30,237 nucleotides of DNA from an uncultured Treponema sp. (GCA_937900125.1 CALCEK010000166.1:1-30237); one strand, 5' to 3'; shown: positions 21,726 through 29,744, counted from the first letter of the stretch. Notes: generated by a model from the sequence alone, not told the origin. Numbers and translations are program-made.

Positions 21726-23345
21726 ATGAATAAAGCGAAAAAAGTTCTAGCCCTAAGTTTGCTACCATTATCATTGGGGCTTTTGTCTTGTGGTAACAAG
21801 GATAATAAATCTTCTGGCGGTAAGACAGCGGACGGAAGAATAAAACTTACAGGTGTATATGTTTCTCACCCTCTTACAAAGAGTGTAGATGAGATGAAAT
21901 GGCTAAAAGAGATAGAAGCTCAAGCTGGAGTTTCTATACAGTGGGAGCAGGTTTACTCTGATTGGGACACAACAAAGGCGACTCGTTTTGCCTCTGGGGA
22001 TATTCCAGATATTCTTATAAATGCAACAAATAATGCAGACTACACTACATACAAGGGATTGTTTCAAGAACTAACAGAGCTTATAAAATCTGATGCGCCA
22101 AATGTGCAAGCAATGTTTAAAGAGGAGCCTGATACAGAAGTCCTTTCTAAAACTTTGGAAGGCGAGATTTATTCTCTCCCTAAGTTTCAAGGAAAGTGGC
22201 CATATACAAATACAGTGCTTTTTATAAATCAGACTTGGCTAGATAAACTTGGACTAAAAATGCCTACCACATTTAGCGAGTTGCGTTCTGTCCTTATGGC
22301 ATTTAAACAGAGCGACTGCAATGGTAACGGAAACATTGATGATGAGATACCAATGGACTTTAATGGTTGGTTTGGTGGGGCTTATTCACTTACAGCTCTT
22401 ATAGGTGGTATGGGAATCCCTATTACAAACTGGGGTTGGGATGCATACTACGCAGAAAATGGAACGGTGAAAAACTATTCTGTAGACCCTCGCTATCGTG
22501 ATTTTATCAAGTTCTGGAAGAGTTTATATGAGGACGGACTTTTAAATGAAAATGCAATTACAAATGACTATTCAGCATTTCAGTCGCTTTCTCGTGGGGA
22601 CGAAAATGGCAATGCTTTAGTAGGCTGTGTATTTGGTTGGGAAGAAACAGATAAATTTGGTCCTAATCTCTATACTCAGTATAAACCTGTTCCTCCTCTT
22701 CGATACGACTTAGACGGAAAGAATTATGAAGTATACTGGGATAACGATTATACTGGGTTAAACCTTGATGCAAATCGTATTGCCATGAGTGCAAAGTGCA
22801 AAAACAAGCAAGCTGCAATGCGCTTTATGGACAAATTCTATGATGCAGAAGTTTCTGTGCAAGTTCTCTTTGGAGGAATCTCTGATGGTTGCGTTTCTAA
22901 AGTAGGCGATAATCACTACAAGATAGAAGCTCCTCTTGACCCTAATACAGATGCGGGTACTTGGAAGTGGACAAGCACAATGGCTGACTGGGGACCAATG
23001 TATATCCGCCGCTCTACACAAATTGATATGGCGCAGGATATGGAGAATGCTGTAAATGAGCGCAAAGTATATCAGAGTACATTGGATAAAGTAAAGACAA
23101 ACCCCTCTGACGGAAACTATTATCCACAAGCATTTATGAAATATTCCACGGAAGAAACAAATACAATGGCGGTTGATCAAGCAAACATAAACAATATCAT
23201 TTACAATTATTGGGCTTTGTGGCTTACAGGACAGCAAGATATTGATGACGATTGGTCAGACTATGTGTCTCAAGTAGAAAAAGCTGGACTTTCAGAAGTG
23301 CTCTCTATAAGACAAAAGGCTTTTGATAAGTATCGCGGAAAGTAG
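21726..23345 (+). CDS. Sugar ABC transporter substrate-binding lipoprotein (LipO-type)
   Basis: The 539-residue protein has a signal sequence ending in the lipobox LGLLSCG, so Cys22 should be lipidated and the protein anchored facing the periplasm. The body is a family 1 extracellular solute-binding protein of the large LipO/YtcQ kind: FASGDIPDILINATN, WLDKLGLKMPTTFSEL, and a calcium-loop-like DCNGNGNIDDEIPM typical of this group. These bind oligosaccharides released from plant polysaccharides or host glycans; the exact sugar is unknown. GAGGAGG precedes the ATG. It is first in the operon with two permeases and is separated from them by a strong hairpin. Confidence 0.93.
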   Translation: MNKAKKVLALSLLPLSLGLLSCGNKDNKSSGGKTADGRIKLTGVYVSHPLTKSVDEMKWLKEIEAQAGVSIQWEQVYSDWDTTKATRFASGDIPDILINATNNADYTTYKGLFQELTELIKSDAPNVQAMFKEEPDTEVLSKTLEGEIYSLPKFQGKWPYTNTVLFINQTWLDKLGLKMPTTFSELRSVLMAFKQSDCNGNGNIDDEIPMDFNGWFGGAYSLTALIGGMGIPITNWGWDAYYAENGTVKNYSVDPRYRDFIKFWKSLYEDGLLNENAITNDYSAFQSLSRGDENGNALVGCVFGWEETDKFGPNLYTQYKPVPPLRYDLDGKNYEVYWDNDYTGLNLDANRIAMSAKCKNKQAAMRFMDKFYDAEVSVQVLFGGISDGCVSKVGDNHYKIEAPLDPNTDAGTWKWTSTMADWGPMYIRRSTQIDMAQDMENAVNERKVYQSTLDKVKTNPSDGNYYPQAFMKYSTEETNTMAVDQANINNIIYNYWALWLTGQQDIDDDWSDYVSQVEKAGLSEVLSIRQKAFDKYRGK

Positions 23346-23368
23346 TCTCACTTTGCTAAAACTAACAA

Positions 23369-23410
23369 AAGCACCTCTAAAAACATAAAGGTGGGATTTT
23401 AGGGGTGCTT
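23369..23410 (+). promoter_or_regulatory. Intercistronic hairpin between binding protein and permease
   Basis: AAGCACCTCTAAAA (23369-23382) pairs with TTTTAGGGGTGCTT (23397-23410) as a 14-bp stem with one wobble pair. No T-run follows. Such hairpins protect the upstream message or partly terminate, giving more binding protein than permease. Confidence 0.75.
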
Positions 23411-23449
23411 AGTATGTTGTTTGGAAATGCAAATTAAAGGGGAAAGACT

Positions 23450-24364
23450 ATGACCTTAAAGACAAAAAACTATATAAAAAGTACTTGGCAGCTATGGGTA
23501 ATGCTTATTCCTGCTATTGTTTATATATTTATCTTTAACTATGTGCCCATGTATGGCATACAGCTTGCTTTTAGAGAATATAGCTTTGCAAGTGGCATTA
23601 CTGGCGGTAAATGGGTTGGCTTAAAGTATTTTAAGCAATATTTTTCTAGCGCAATGTTTTGGACTACGCTTATAAACACATTCCGCATTGCTGTAGTAAG
23701 TATTATAGTGGGATTCCCTGCCCCGATTATACTTGCTATGATTTTGAACCAAATAAAAAATCGTGTATGGAAAAAAACTATTCAGACAACTGTATATATA
23801 CCTTACTTTATATCTGTAGTTGTAATGGTTTCTATGTTAAATATAATGCTCGCTAACGGAAGCGGTGTTATTGCAAACTTCTTAAAGGATTTGCACATTG
23901 TGCCAAGAAAGATGAATCTACTAGGTGACCCAAAAGCGTTTGTTCCTGTTTATGTTCTTTCTGGCGTATGGCAGACTGTAGGTTGGAATAGCATTATTTA
24001 TCTTGCAGCTCTTTCTGCCGTAGACCCTGAACTTTATGACGCTTGCAAGGTTGACGGAGCAAGTAAGTGGCAAACAATAATTCACGTAGATTTTCCTGCT
24101 ATAGTGCCTACAATAGTTATACTCTTAATTCTTAATATGGGTGGAATCTTAAATGTTGGTTTTGACAAAATCTATCTTATGCAAAATTCTTTAAATTTAG
24201 GAGTGTCGCAAGTTATTTCTACGTATGTGTACAATGTTGGTGTACGTTCAGCACAGTTTAGTTTTGGTTCTGCTGTAGGTCTGTTTAATACTCTGGTAAA
24301 TTTTGTATTCCTTATCTTTACAAACAGCCTATCAAAACGACTTTCTGGTTCTGGTTTAATGTAA
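23450..24364 (+). CDS. ABC sugar transporter permease (LplB-type)
   Basis: The 304-residue membrane protein has six predicted helices and the EAA loop that docks to the ATPase: LYDACKVDGASKWQTIIHVD. The opening QLWVMLIPAIVYIFIFNYVP and GIQLAFREYSF are typical of LplB/YteP-like polysaccharide permeases. It pairs with the second permease 18 nt downstream. AAAGGGGAAAG precedes the ATG at 23450. The transported sugar follows from the binding protein and is unknown. Confidence 0.94.
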   Translation: MTLKTKNYIKSTWQLWVMLIPAIVYIFIFNYVPMYGIQLAFREYSFASGITGGKWVGLKYFKQYFSSAMFWTTLINTFRIAVVSIIVGFPAPIILAMILNQIKNRVWKKTIQTTVYIPYFISVVVMVSMLNIMLANGSGVIANFLKDLHIVPRKMNLLGDPKAFVPVYVLSGVWQTVGWNSIIYLAALSAVDPELYDACKVDGASKWQTIIHVDFPAIVPTIVILLILNMGGILNVGFDKIYLMQNSLNLGVSQVISTYVYNVGVRSAQFSFGSAVGLFNTLVNFVFLIFTNSLSKRLSGSGLM

Positions 24365-24382
24365 TAAGGGGAGACTAAATTT

Positions 24383-25294
24383 ATGAGTTATAATACTTAC
24401 AATAAAAAAACTTATAGACGTAGATTGTCAGGAGATGCGTTTTTTACATACTGTATGTATGGTATTACAATAATTGTATTTATCATTATTGCATATCCCC
24501 TTTGGTTTGTTGTGATAGCTTCTATAAGCAATTCAAATCTCGTAAATATTGGAGCTGTACATTTTTTGCCAAAAGATATACGCTTTTATGGTTATCAGCA
24601 GGTATTTTCTGATTCTCGTATATGGCGTGGTTACCTTAACACAATAATATATGTGCTTTTAGGAACAACTCTCAATATGATTGTAACAATGCCCGCCGCT
24701 TATGCTCTTTCTCGCAAAGAGTTTAAACAGCGAAATATTGTTATGTTTTATTTTGTGTTTACAATGTTTTTTGGGGGTGGTTTAGTACCTCTCTATATGA
24801 CTATAAGTTCTTTGCATCTTATAGGAACAAAGACCATCCTTATCATTTTGGGTGCTCTTAATACTTACAACTTGATAATAGCTCGCACTTTTATACAGGA
24901 TAATATTCCAAACGAACTGTATGAATCTGCAATACTTGATGGTTGTTCTCATTTTAAATTTTTTATGCAGATTGTTCTTCCTCTTTCAAAAGCCGTATTC
25001 TCTGTACTTGTGCTCTACTACGCAGTAGGACACTGGAACGACTTTTTTAATGCACTTATGTTCAATAATAAAAACGCAAATGAACCTTTACAGATTGTCT
25101 TGCGCCGTATTTTACTTTTGAATGAAGCCTTTGAAAAAGGTTCTGGGGGAGTACAGGGCGGTTATGCACAAAGTTCTGCTGACCAAGTAAAGTATGCCGT
25201 AATGATAGTTTCTACATTGCCCATACTCTGTTTTTATCCGTTTATTCAAAAATATTTTGAAAAAGGTGTTTTAATTGGAGCAATAAAGGGCTAA
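24383..25294 (+). CDS. ABC sugar transporter permease (YtcP/LplC-type)
   Basis: The 303-residue protein has six predicted helices. Signature stretches are YPLWFVVIASISN, MPAAYALSRKEFKQRN, MFFGGGLVPLYM and the EAA loop ELYESAILDGCSHFKFFMQI. It ends with the family's typical FEKGVLIGAIKG. It forms the inner-membrane channel with the preceding permease. No ATP-binding subunit follows, so the pair probably uses a shared MsmK/UgpC-type ATPase encoded elsewhere, as is common for this group. AAGGGGAGA lies upstream of the ATG. Confidence 0.94.
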   Translation: MSYNTYNKKTYRRRLSGDAFFTYCMYGITIIVFIIIAYPLWFVVIASISNSNLVNIGAVHFLPKDIRFYGYQQVFSDSRIWRGYLNTIIYVLLGTTLNMIVTMPAAYALSRKEFKQRNIVMFYFVFTMFFGGGLVPLYMTISSLHLIGTKTILIILGALNTYNLIIARTFIQDNIPNELYESAILDGCSHFKFFMQIVLPLSKAVFSVLVLYYAVGHWNDFFNALMFNNKNANEPLQIVLRRILLLNEAFEKGSGGVQGGYAQSSADQVKYAVMIVSTLPILCFYPFIQKYFEKGVLIGAIKG

Positions 25295-25399
25295 GATTTT
25301 TTTGAAAAAAAAGTATCAGATGTTTGACTCGTTTGCTTAATCAAATAAAAAACTTAAAAAAGTAGCAAATAAATCTTAAAACTTATGCAGGGTATAAAA

Positions 25400-25443
25400 A
25401 ATGGGGGCAGTTCACATAGTAAAATGCTTTATGCTACCCCATT
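25400..25443 (+). other. Stem-loop downstream of the sugar operon
   Basis: AATGGGG (25400-25406) pairs with CCCCATT (25437-25443), and the interior TAGTAAA and TTTATGCTA can pair further. No T-run follows. The stretch 25295-25399 is AT-rich with no gene. Confidence 0.45.
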
Positions 25444-25519
25444 CCGTATTAGCATCTTACGTAAAACACTTTGTTGGTCTGGGGCTGAATGTGAAACGTT
25501 CCACAAATCAATTTCCATA

Positions 25520-25782
25520 AGCCTAGGCTCACACGAAAATGATGCGGAGTTCAAAAAGCTGCAATAGCAATTTCGCGCGATTTGCAGGAACTTTCCGCAG
25601 CTGACATTCAGAAAATCGCCGCAGACATTCATTAAAAGGCGCAGTCAAAACGGCAATCAGATTTTTCTGGATGGAAAGCACTTGGTCTTGCGGCTGTAGC
25701 TCTTGGCGTGGGACTTGCACTTGCCGCTTTTTCGGGAAACAAAGAAAATGACGGTTCAACACCGCAAGGATGTAAAAATTGA
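25520..25782 (+). pseudogene. Remnant of a small membrane-protein gene
   Basis: Coding-like sequence appears in two frames. One reads SLGSHENDAEFKK up to about 25558. The next frame continues AAIAISRDLQELSAADIQK, hits an in-frame TAA at 25633, and resumes with KAQSKRQSDFSGWKALGLAA and a hydrophobic segment, ending at a TGA at 25780. A frameshift near 25555 and one stop codon therefore break what was probably a protein of about 90 residues with one membrane helix. Its last stop overlaps the TTG start of the next gene. I do not recognise the family. Confidence 0.5.
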
Positions 25783-26372
25783 AAAACAAATTTCTTACAA
25801 TCTTAACCTTTGCCCTAGGTCTTTGCTGTGTTTCTTGCACAAAAGCACAGGTAACTGTTTTTATTCCGGCTGCTTCGGATTGCGTTTATGCCGCTTATTT
25901 GATAAAAGCAAACGGCGGGCAGATTGCAACGTTCAAGTCGCAGAAAGAAATCATAGTAGCTTTGGAGCAGGTTGAAAAGGAACTTTCTGCAAGGCGTGAA
26001 AACCTTATGGCAGACAAGATTCATACAATCGGTTACAGGTGCAAAGAAGTATTTGTAACGGAAGACGGTCTTATCGATTGGAATGAAAGTGACAACTTCA
26101 TGCTTGTTTATGAGCCACTTCATCCAAAAGCAGAAGTGAACGGAGATTTGAAAGGATATGTAAAATATCCAGGGACAGAAAGCACTGTTGTACAGCGCCA
26201 ATATGACGACACATTCTATGTCTACTGCCTCTTGGTTCGTGCGTTTGAAAAGTCTGCCGCACACTGACTGTTACATATGTTGAGGTTGTGCGTACTTCCC
26301 GTGCAAAAGACATGGGGCAAACTAAGCAAAATCGACAAGGAACAGCGTGAAAATATCCTGAACAGGGAATAA
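25779..26372 (+). pseudogene. Putative lipoprotein gene, interrupted
   Basis: From TTG at 25779 (AAGGATG upstream) the frame runs 162 residues to a TGA at 26265. It begins with a signal peptide and lipobox-like LGLCCVSCTK, followed by a soluble part. Coding character continues past the stop: an adjacent frame reads LTVTYVEVVRTSRAKDMG from 26264, and the original frame then reads KLSKIDKEQRENILNRE to a TAA at 26370. Either two compensating indels or the single stop codon at 26265 has broken a gene of about 196 residues. The upstream neighbour is also broken, so the locus appears to be decaying. A truncated but functional lipoprotein remains possible. Confidence 0.55.
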
Positions 26373-26401
26373 GGAGACAAAGCATGACATGAGCGAAAAA
26401 A

Positions 26402-26437
26402 AGACCTTTTAACTGATTGCAGTCAGCTAAAAGGTCT
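26402..26437 (+). other. Long hairpin after the lipoprotein remnant
   Basis: AGACCTTTTA (26402-26411) pairs perfectly with TAAAAGGTCT (26428-26437), and CTGA/TCAG extend the stem inside. It directly follows a ribosome-binding-site-like AAGGAGA and a seven-codon frame (MSEKKTF). No T-run follows; it may be a degenerate terminator. Confidence 0.5.
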
Positions 26438-26684
26438 CTAAACGACAAGCGGAGAACCGTTGCCACATAATCAATTTCATAATAACGGTTTCTCCCAGAA
26501 TCTTCAAGCGCGAAAGCTCCCGATGTACCTCAAAAATGGATTCAAAATCCAGCTGGGAAACTTTGGGCGCGTAAAACTCTCGTTCTCGTCAAAAGGTTTT
26601 GAAAAGGCCGATTTTGCCTTGGAGCGCGTAGTTTTCATTACTGCGTGCGAACAGAATCAATTTTTTACGAATTTTTAAATTTTT
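26438..26684. other. Stretch with an inverted repeat and an unassigned open frame
   Basis: GGAGAACCGTT (26451-26461) and AACGGTTTCTCC (26484-26495) form a stem of 11 bp with one bulge. An open frame from 26460 to 26678 (TTG start, 72 codons) contains MYLKNGFKIQLGNFGRVKLS but has no ribosome binding site and no family that I recognise; it is probably a gene fragment. Confidence 0.35.
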
Positions 26685-26714
26685 TTCACACAATTACCTA
26701 TATCGCTTTATAAT
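26685..26714 (+). promoter_or_regulatory. Promoter of the motor-like operon
   Basis: TTCACA (26685-26690) and a perfect TATAAT (26709-26714) are 18 nt apart, in a very AT-rich stretch 35 nt before the ATG at 26750. A second TATAAT lies at 26716-26721. Confidence 0.55.
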
Positions 26715-26749
26715 ATATAATATCATCCAATAACAAAACGGAGGACACG

Positions 26750-27253
26750 ATGAACTTGTTTGAAACAATTCCCGAAGCTAAGACCGAATACAAGGAGCGG
26801 CTTTTTGCCACGGCGGATTTTGTCGTTGTGCTTTCAACAAAGGCGCGGCGAGAAGGGATTCTTGCGCTTGAAGAACATCTTGGTGGCTGGAGCGAGGACT
26901 ACGGAACGGAGCCGCCCCCACTCACCATGCAAAAAAACGAATCAAACGACTACGATAATGAGGCTGCATTCACATGCCCCTTTGCACCAGGCGGAATTGA
27001 GGAAGCTGTTTTCCGTCGTCTGCTTATGCTTGTCGTTGACGGCATGGAGCAGGAGAAAATCGCGGACGTTGCCCGCTACACTATTGCCGCAAGCCACGAG
27101 GACGATGTTACAACGCTTTCGCTGATGATTGGCATAGAGGGAATCCTTTCAATCCAGCGCGGAGACAACCCGCGAATCATCACCATTTTGCTTGCAAGCA
27201 TGATGGGGCGCACACTCGGCGACGAATACTGCAAAACTCGTCTAAAGGACTAG
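26750..27253 (+). CDS. Soluble MotA-like protein 1 (cytoplasmic segments only)
   Basis: The 167-residue protein matches two separate parts of the flagellar stator protein MotA. KARREGILALEEHL (residues 31-44) and FRRLLMLVVDGMEQEKI (88-104) correspond to the cytoplasmic loop after helix 2, and EGILSIQRGDNPRII (130-144) to the tail after helix 4. The four membrane helices that should flank these are absent, so the protein is predicted soluble. Arg33 and Glu41 align with E. coli MotA Arg90 and Glu98, which contact FliG. Residues 45-82 are a variable insert. A good ribosome binding site (GGAGGACACG) precedes the ATG. It heads an operon with a paralogue, a Sel1-like and a FliG-like gene. MotA kinship is by eye; function is unknown. 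Confidence 0.72.
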   Translation: MNLFETIPEAKTEYKERLFATADFVVVLSTKARREGILALEEHLGGWSEDYGTEPPPLTMQKNESNDYDNEAAFTCPFAPGGIEEAVFRRLLMLVVDGMEQEKIADVARYTIAASHEDDVTTLSLMIGIEGILSIQRGDNPRIITILLASMMGRTLGDEYCKTRLKD

Positions 27254-27262
27254 GAGGCTGCC

Positions 27263-27835
27263 ATGAACATTTTTAAGATGCTTCCAAAACTTTCCGCAGA
27301 AGAGCAGAAAAAGGCAAAGGATCACCTCTTTTTTGCCGTGCGATTTTGGTGCGCACTTTCAGAAAAAACACGCAGGGAAGGTATTCTCTCGCTCGGTGTC
27401 GTGTTTTCAGGCTCTGACATGTCGGGCGGCGAACGAATCGTGCTTGCAGACGGAAGCCGTCCTTTTCCACGCTTGGAGGGTACGACGGAAGAGTACGCCG
27501 ACATTGAGGACTGGCTTTTTAAGCATCTGCTTGGTCTTATTATAGACGGAACTGATGTGGACACTGTGCTTTCTATCACGCGCTACTCGCTTTGCAACCT
27601 TGAAAATCACCTTGCGCCCGCCACCATGCTTTCGCTTTTGATTGGGGCGCAGGCAATCCACGACATTCAGGTTGGGGAGTCGCCGCGGTACACCAAGTAC
27701 CACCTTTGTGCAATGCTCGGGCATGAGTTGTGCGAGGAATTCCTTTTGACCCAATGCGTGCCGCTTGAGCTTGAGCCTTCAGAATCCGACGCTCCCTTCT
27801 GGACTCCTGAAGACGACGAGGACGACGAGGAATGA
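27263..27835 (+). CDS. Soluble MotA-like protein 2 (paralogue with acidic tail)
   Basis: This 190-residue protein is a tandem paralogue of the preceding one: KTRREGILSL (35-44), FKHLLGLIIDGTDVDTV (86-102), TRYSL, and QAIHDIQVGESPR (130-142) align at nearly the same positions. It too lacks membrane helices. Arg37 matches the torque-interface Arg90 of MotA, but the position of Glu98 is Gly45, and the GILSIQAGDNPR-like motif is more diverged than in protein 1. The C-terminus adds about 30 residues ending in DDEDDEE. The start follows protein 1 by 9 nt with AGGAGG upstream, so the two are probably co-translated and might form a heteromer. Confidence 0.68.
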   Translation: MNIFKMLPKLSAEEQKKAKDHLFFAVRFWCALSEKTRREGILSLGVVFSGSDMSGGERIVLADGSRPFPRLEGTTEEYADIEDWLFKHLLGLIIDGTDVDTVLSITRYSLCNLENHLAPATMLSLLIGAQAIHDIQVGESPRYTKYHLCAMLGHELCEEFLLTQCVPLELEPSESDAPFWTPEDDEDDEE

Positions 27836-27876
27836 CGTTGCGTATTGTATACTAACACTATAATAAGGAAAATTTT

Positions 27877-28581
27877 ATGAGCATTGATGGTGTGAATATT
27901 TTGTACAATTGGTTCGTGTGGTTCGTGGTAAACGACGAGATTCCAGAAGAAATGGAAAAAGCAGGCGAGCGTTTTTCTGAACTTGAGTCGAGGGCTTCTG
28001 CTGGCGACGAGGACGCGCAGGCGGCAGTTGCTGGAGTCCGTGCGGAAAACGCGGAAGATGTGGCAAAAAACCTTGCCACGCTCGAAGCCCTTGCCTCAAA
28101 GGGAAACGCGCTTGCGTTGCTCTCTCTGGGCGTGCTTTACCACGAGGGCATCGCGGAAAACGGCGACGCTCCATCCAAAACAGTCATTCTGCCGCTGGAC
28201 ATGAAGAAGTCAGACTTCTATCTTGTGCAGGCGGAAGAAAAAGGCAATCTCACGGCACTGTATATGCTGTGCCTGCACACCTGGTTTCGCTGTTGTGTGT
28301 TTACTCGTCCTGACGAGGAGGGCGAAGATTTAGAAGACAGCGAGAGAATCTACGCGCTCCCGACCGAAGAGGACTTTTTGAACGGCGAGAAGTGGCTTCT
28401 CAAGATGATTGCGCTCGCCGCCGACAAATCGCTTGACGATGAAAAGCGCGAGTATGCCGAATCTAAAGAGTCCGACGCCAGAAGCTGGCTTTCCGCGCTG
28501 TACGAGTCCGACTACCCGACCTCCCCGATTCACAATCCTGAAAAGGCAAGGGAATGGGGCAAAAAATCAAGCAAACAATAG
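27877..28581 (+). CDS. Sel1/TPR-like repeat protein
   Basis: The 234-residue product is acidic and helical. Two Sel1-type repeats are visible: ALASKGNALALLSLGVLYHE (about residues 69-88), then AEEKGNLTALYMLC (about 114-127), with a further likely helix pair around KWLLKMIALAADKS. Sel1 repeats are protein-binding scaffolds, so this may link the neighbouring MotA-like and FliG-like proteins or adapt them to a target. No signal peptide is seen. AAGGAAA precedes the ATG. A TATAAT at 27859-27864 with a poor -35 could give some internal transcription. Exact partners are unknown. Confidence 0.65.
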   Translation: MSIDGVNILYNWFVWFVVNDEIPEEMEKAGERFSELESRASAGDEDAQAAVAGVRAENAEDVAKNLATLEALASKGNALALLSLGVLYHEGIAENGDAPSKTVILPLDMKKSDFYLVQAEEKGNLTALYMLCLHTWFRCCVFTRPDEEGEDLEDSERIYALPTEEDFLNGEKWLLKMIALAADKSLDDEKREYAESKESDARSWLSALYESDYPTSPIHNPEKAREWGKKSSKQ

Positions 28582-28590
28582 GAGAAAACC

Positions 28591-29616
28591 GTGATTACAT
28601 TGACCACAATCTTGAACCTCAGCGACCGCGACCAGCAGAAATTTCTGAGCGAGGTTGAAAACAACAAAGAACTCGCGCTCGCCTTGCAGTGCGACGACAA
28701 TAGCGCGCTCATCACCTCCCTTGCGGGCAATATGTCAAAGCGTTGCGCCGAAATTTTCCGCGAGGAGCTGACGGAGGCAAAAAAAATTGCGGAAAAGGAA
28801 AAAGAGACGCTTTCCGAGCCAGACGCTCTCCCCGCTTCCGTTCTTGCCGCACGGGAAAAAATGCTTGCGGTTGTCACACGACTCTCTGAAAGCGGCGAAA
28901 TCAAGATTCCCGAAGTGGAGATTCCCAAAACGAGCGTGCTGTTTGAAAAGCGCATCAAGGACGCCAAGCGAAGAATCCGCGAGACCATCTGCGCCACGCA
29001 GGAAAACCGCGCCATCCTCCGAAAGTACATCATCGAGGAGGCGAAAAAACTCGATGATTTGGACAGCGATACCATCGCCGAAAAACTCGGCGGCTATGGT
29101 GAAGGGAACGACCTCAAATCGCTGGAACTCGAATTTATGAAGGAACTTGAAGAGGTCACATCGAATTTCTTCAAAAAACACCTCATCGAAAGCAAAAGCG
29201 AAACGGCGTACCACGCGCTCGTTGAACTCGGAAGCGAAGGGCGAAGACAGCTCAAGGCGAGACTTCTTTCCGAGCATTACGATTCCCTGCTCCGCGCAGT
29301 TGAGGAAAGCACGCTCGCCTTCGAGGACATCGTTCTGCTCGACGACCGCAGCGTTCAGAAAGTGCTGCGCGAGGTTGCCAACGACGAATTAGCAAAGTCG
29401 CTCAAAGGCGTGGACTACGAGGTGCAAAGCAAAATCTTCCGCAATATGTCAAAGCGGGCGGCTTCAATGCTAAAAGAGGACATAGAATTCCTTGGTCCCA
29501 TAAAAATGAGCGACATCTGCACGGCGCAGGACAAAATTCTTGCCGTAATCACGCGCCTTGAGGACAGCGGCGAGATTGTGATTGCCCGCCATGAAGAATT
29601 GGGCGATTACATCTAG
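28591..29616 (+). CDS. FliG-like protein with duplicated C-terminal torque domain
   Basis: The last 100 residues are a clear FliG C-terminal domain: FEDIVLLDDRSVQKVLREV (244-262), LAKSLKG, KIFRNMSKRAASMLKEDI (281-298), LGPIKMSD and TRLEDSGEIVIAR (321-333). The first 110 residues are a diverged second copy: LSDRDQQKFLSEVENN, LALALQC, GNMSKRCAEIFREEL (46-60) and TRLSESGEIKIP. A charged helical middle joins them. The N-terminal domain that fixes FliG to the MS ring, and the EHPQ motif of its middle domain, are absent. In the second copy Lys272, Arg289, Glu296/Asp297 and Lys305 align with E. coli FliG Lys264, Arg281, Asp288/Asp289 and Arg297, the residues facing MotA. The first copy has Gln33 for the lysine. 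The start is GTG at 28591 behind AGGAGAAAA, 9 nt after the Sel1-like gene. Confidence 0.82.
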   Translation: MITLTTILNLSDRDQQKFLSEVENNKELALALQCDDNSALITSLAGNMSKRCAEIFREELTEAKKIAEKEKETLSEPDALPASVLAAREKMLAVVTRLSESGEIKIPEVEIPKTSVLFEKRIKDAKRRIRETICATQENRAILRKYIIEEAKKLDDLDSDTIAEKLGGYGEGNDLKSLELEFMKELEEVTSNFFKKHLIESKSETAYHALVELGSEGRRQLKARLLSEHYDSLLRAVEESTLAFEDIVLLDDRSVQKVLREVANDELAKSLKGVDYEVQSKIFRNMSKRAASMLKEDIEFLGPIKMSDICTAQDKILAVITRLEDSGEIVIARHEELGDYI

Positions 29617-29744
29617 TCCAAACGCATGGCGGACAAGAAGAACGGTGGTGGCGTTTGTGTGCGGGGATGGGGCAAACGTCATATTGAGTGATAAACGTTG
29701 CCTGTCTAGTAACATCTAACCTAAATGTCAAATTTCTGAAAACC

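Noticed and set aside
26098..26466. 122-codon minus-strand frame
   Set aside because: Antisense to the lipoprotein remnant, with no start signals and no recognisable motifs.
27667..27858. Ser-rich minus-strand frame (HSSSSSSSSGV)
   Set aside because: It is the complement of the acidic GAC/GAG tail of MotA-like protein 2.
28530..29277. Long minus-strand frames opposite the FliG-like gene
   Set aside because: Shadow frames in G+C-richer DNA; the plus frame has clear FliG motifs.
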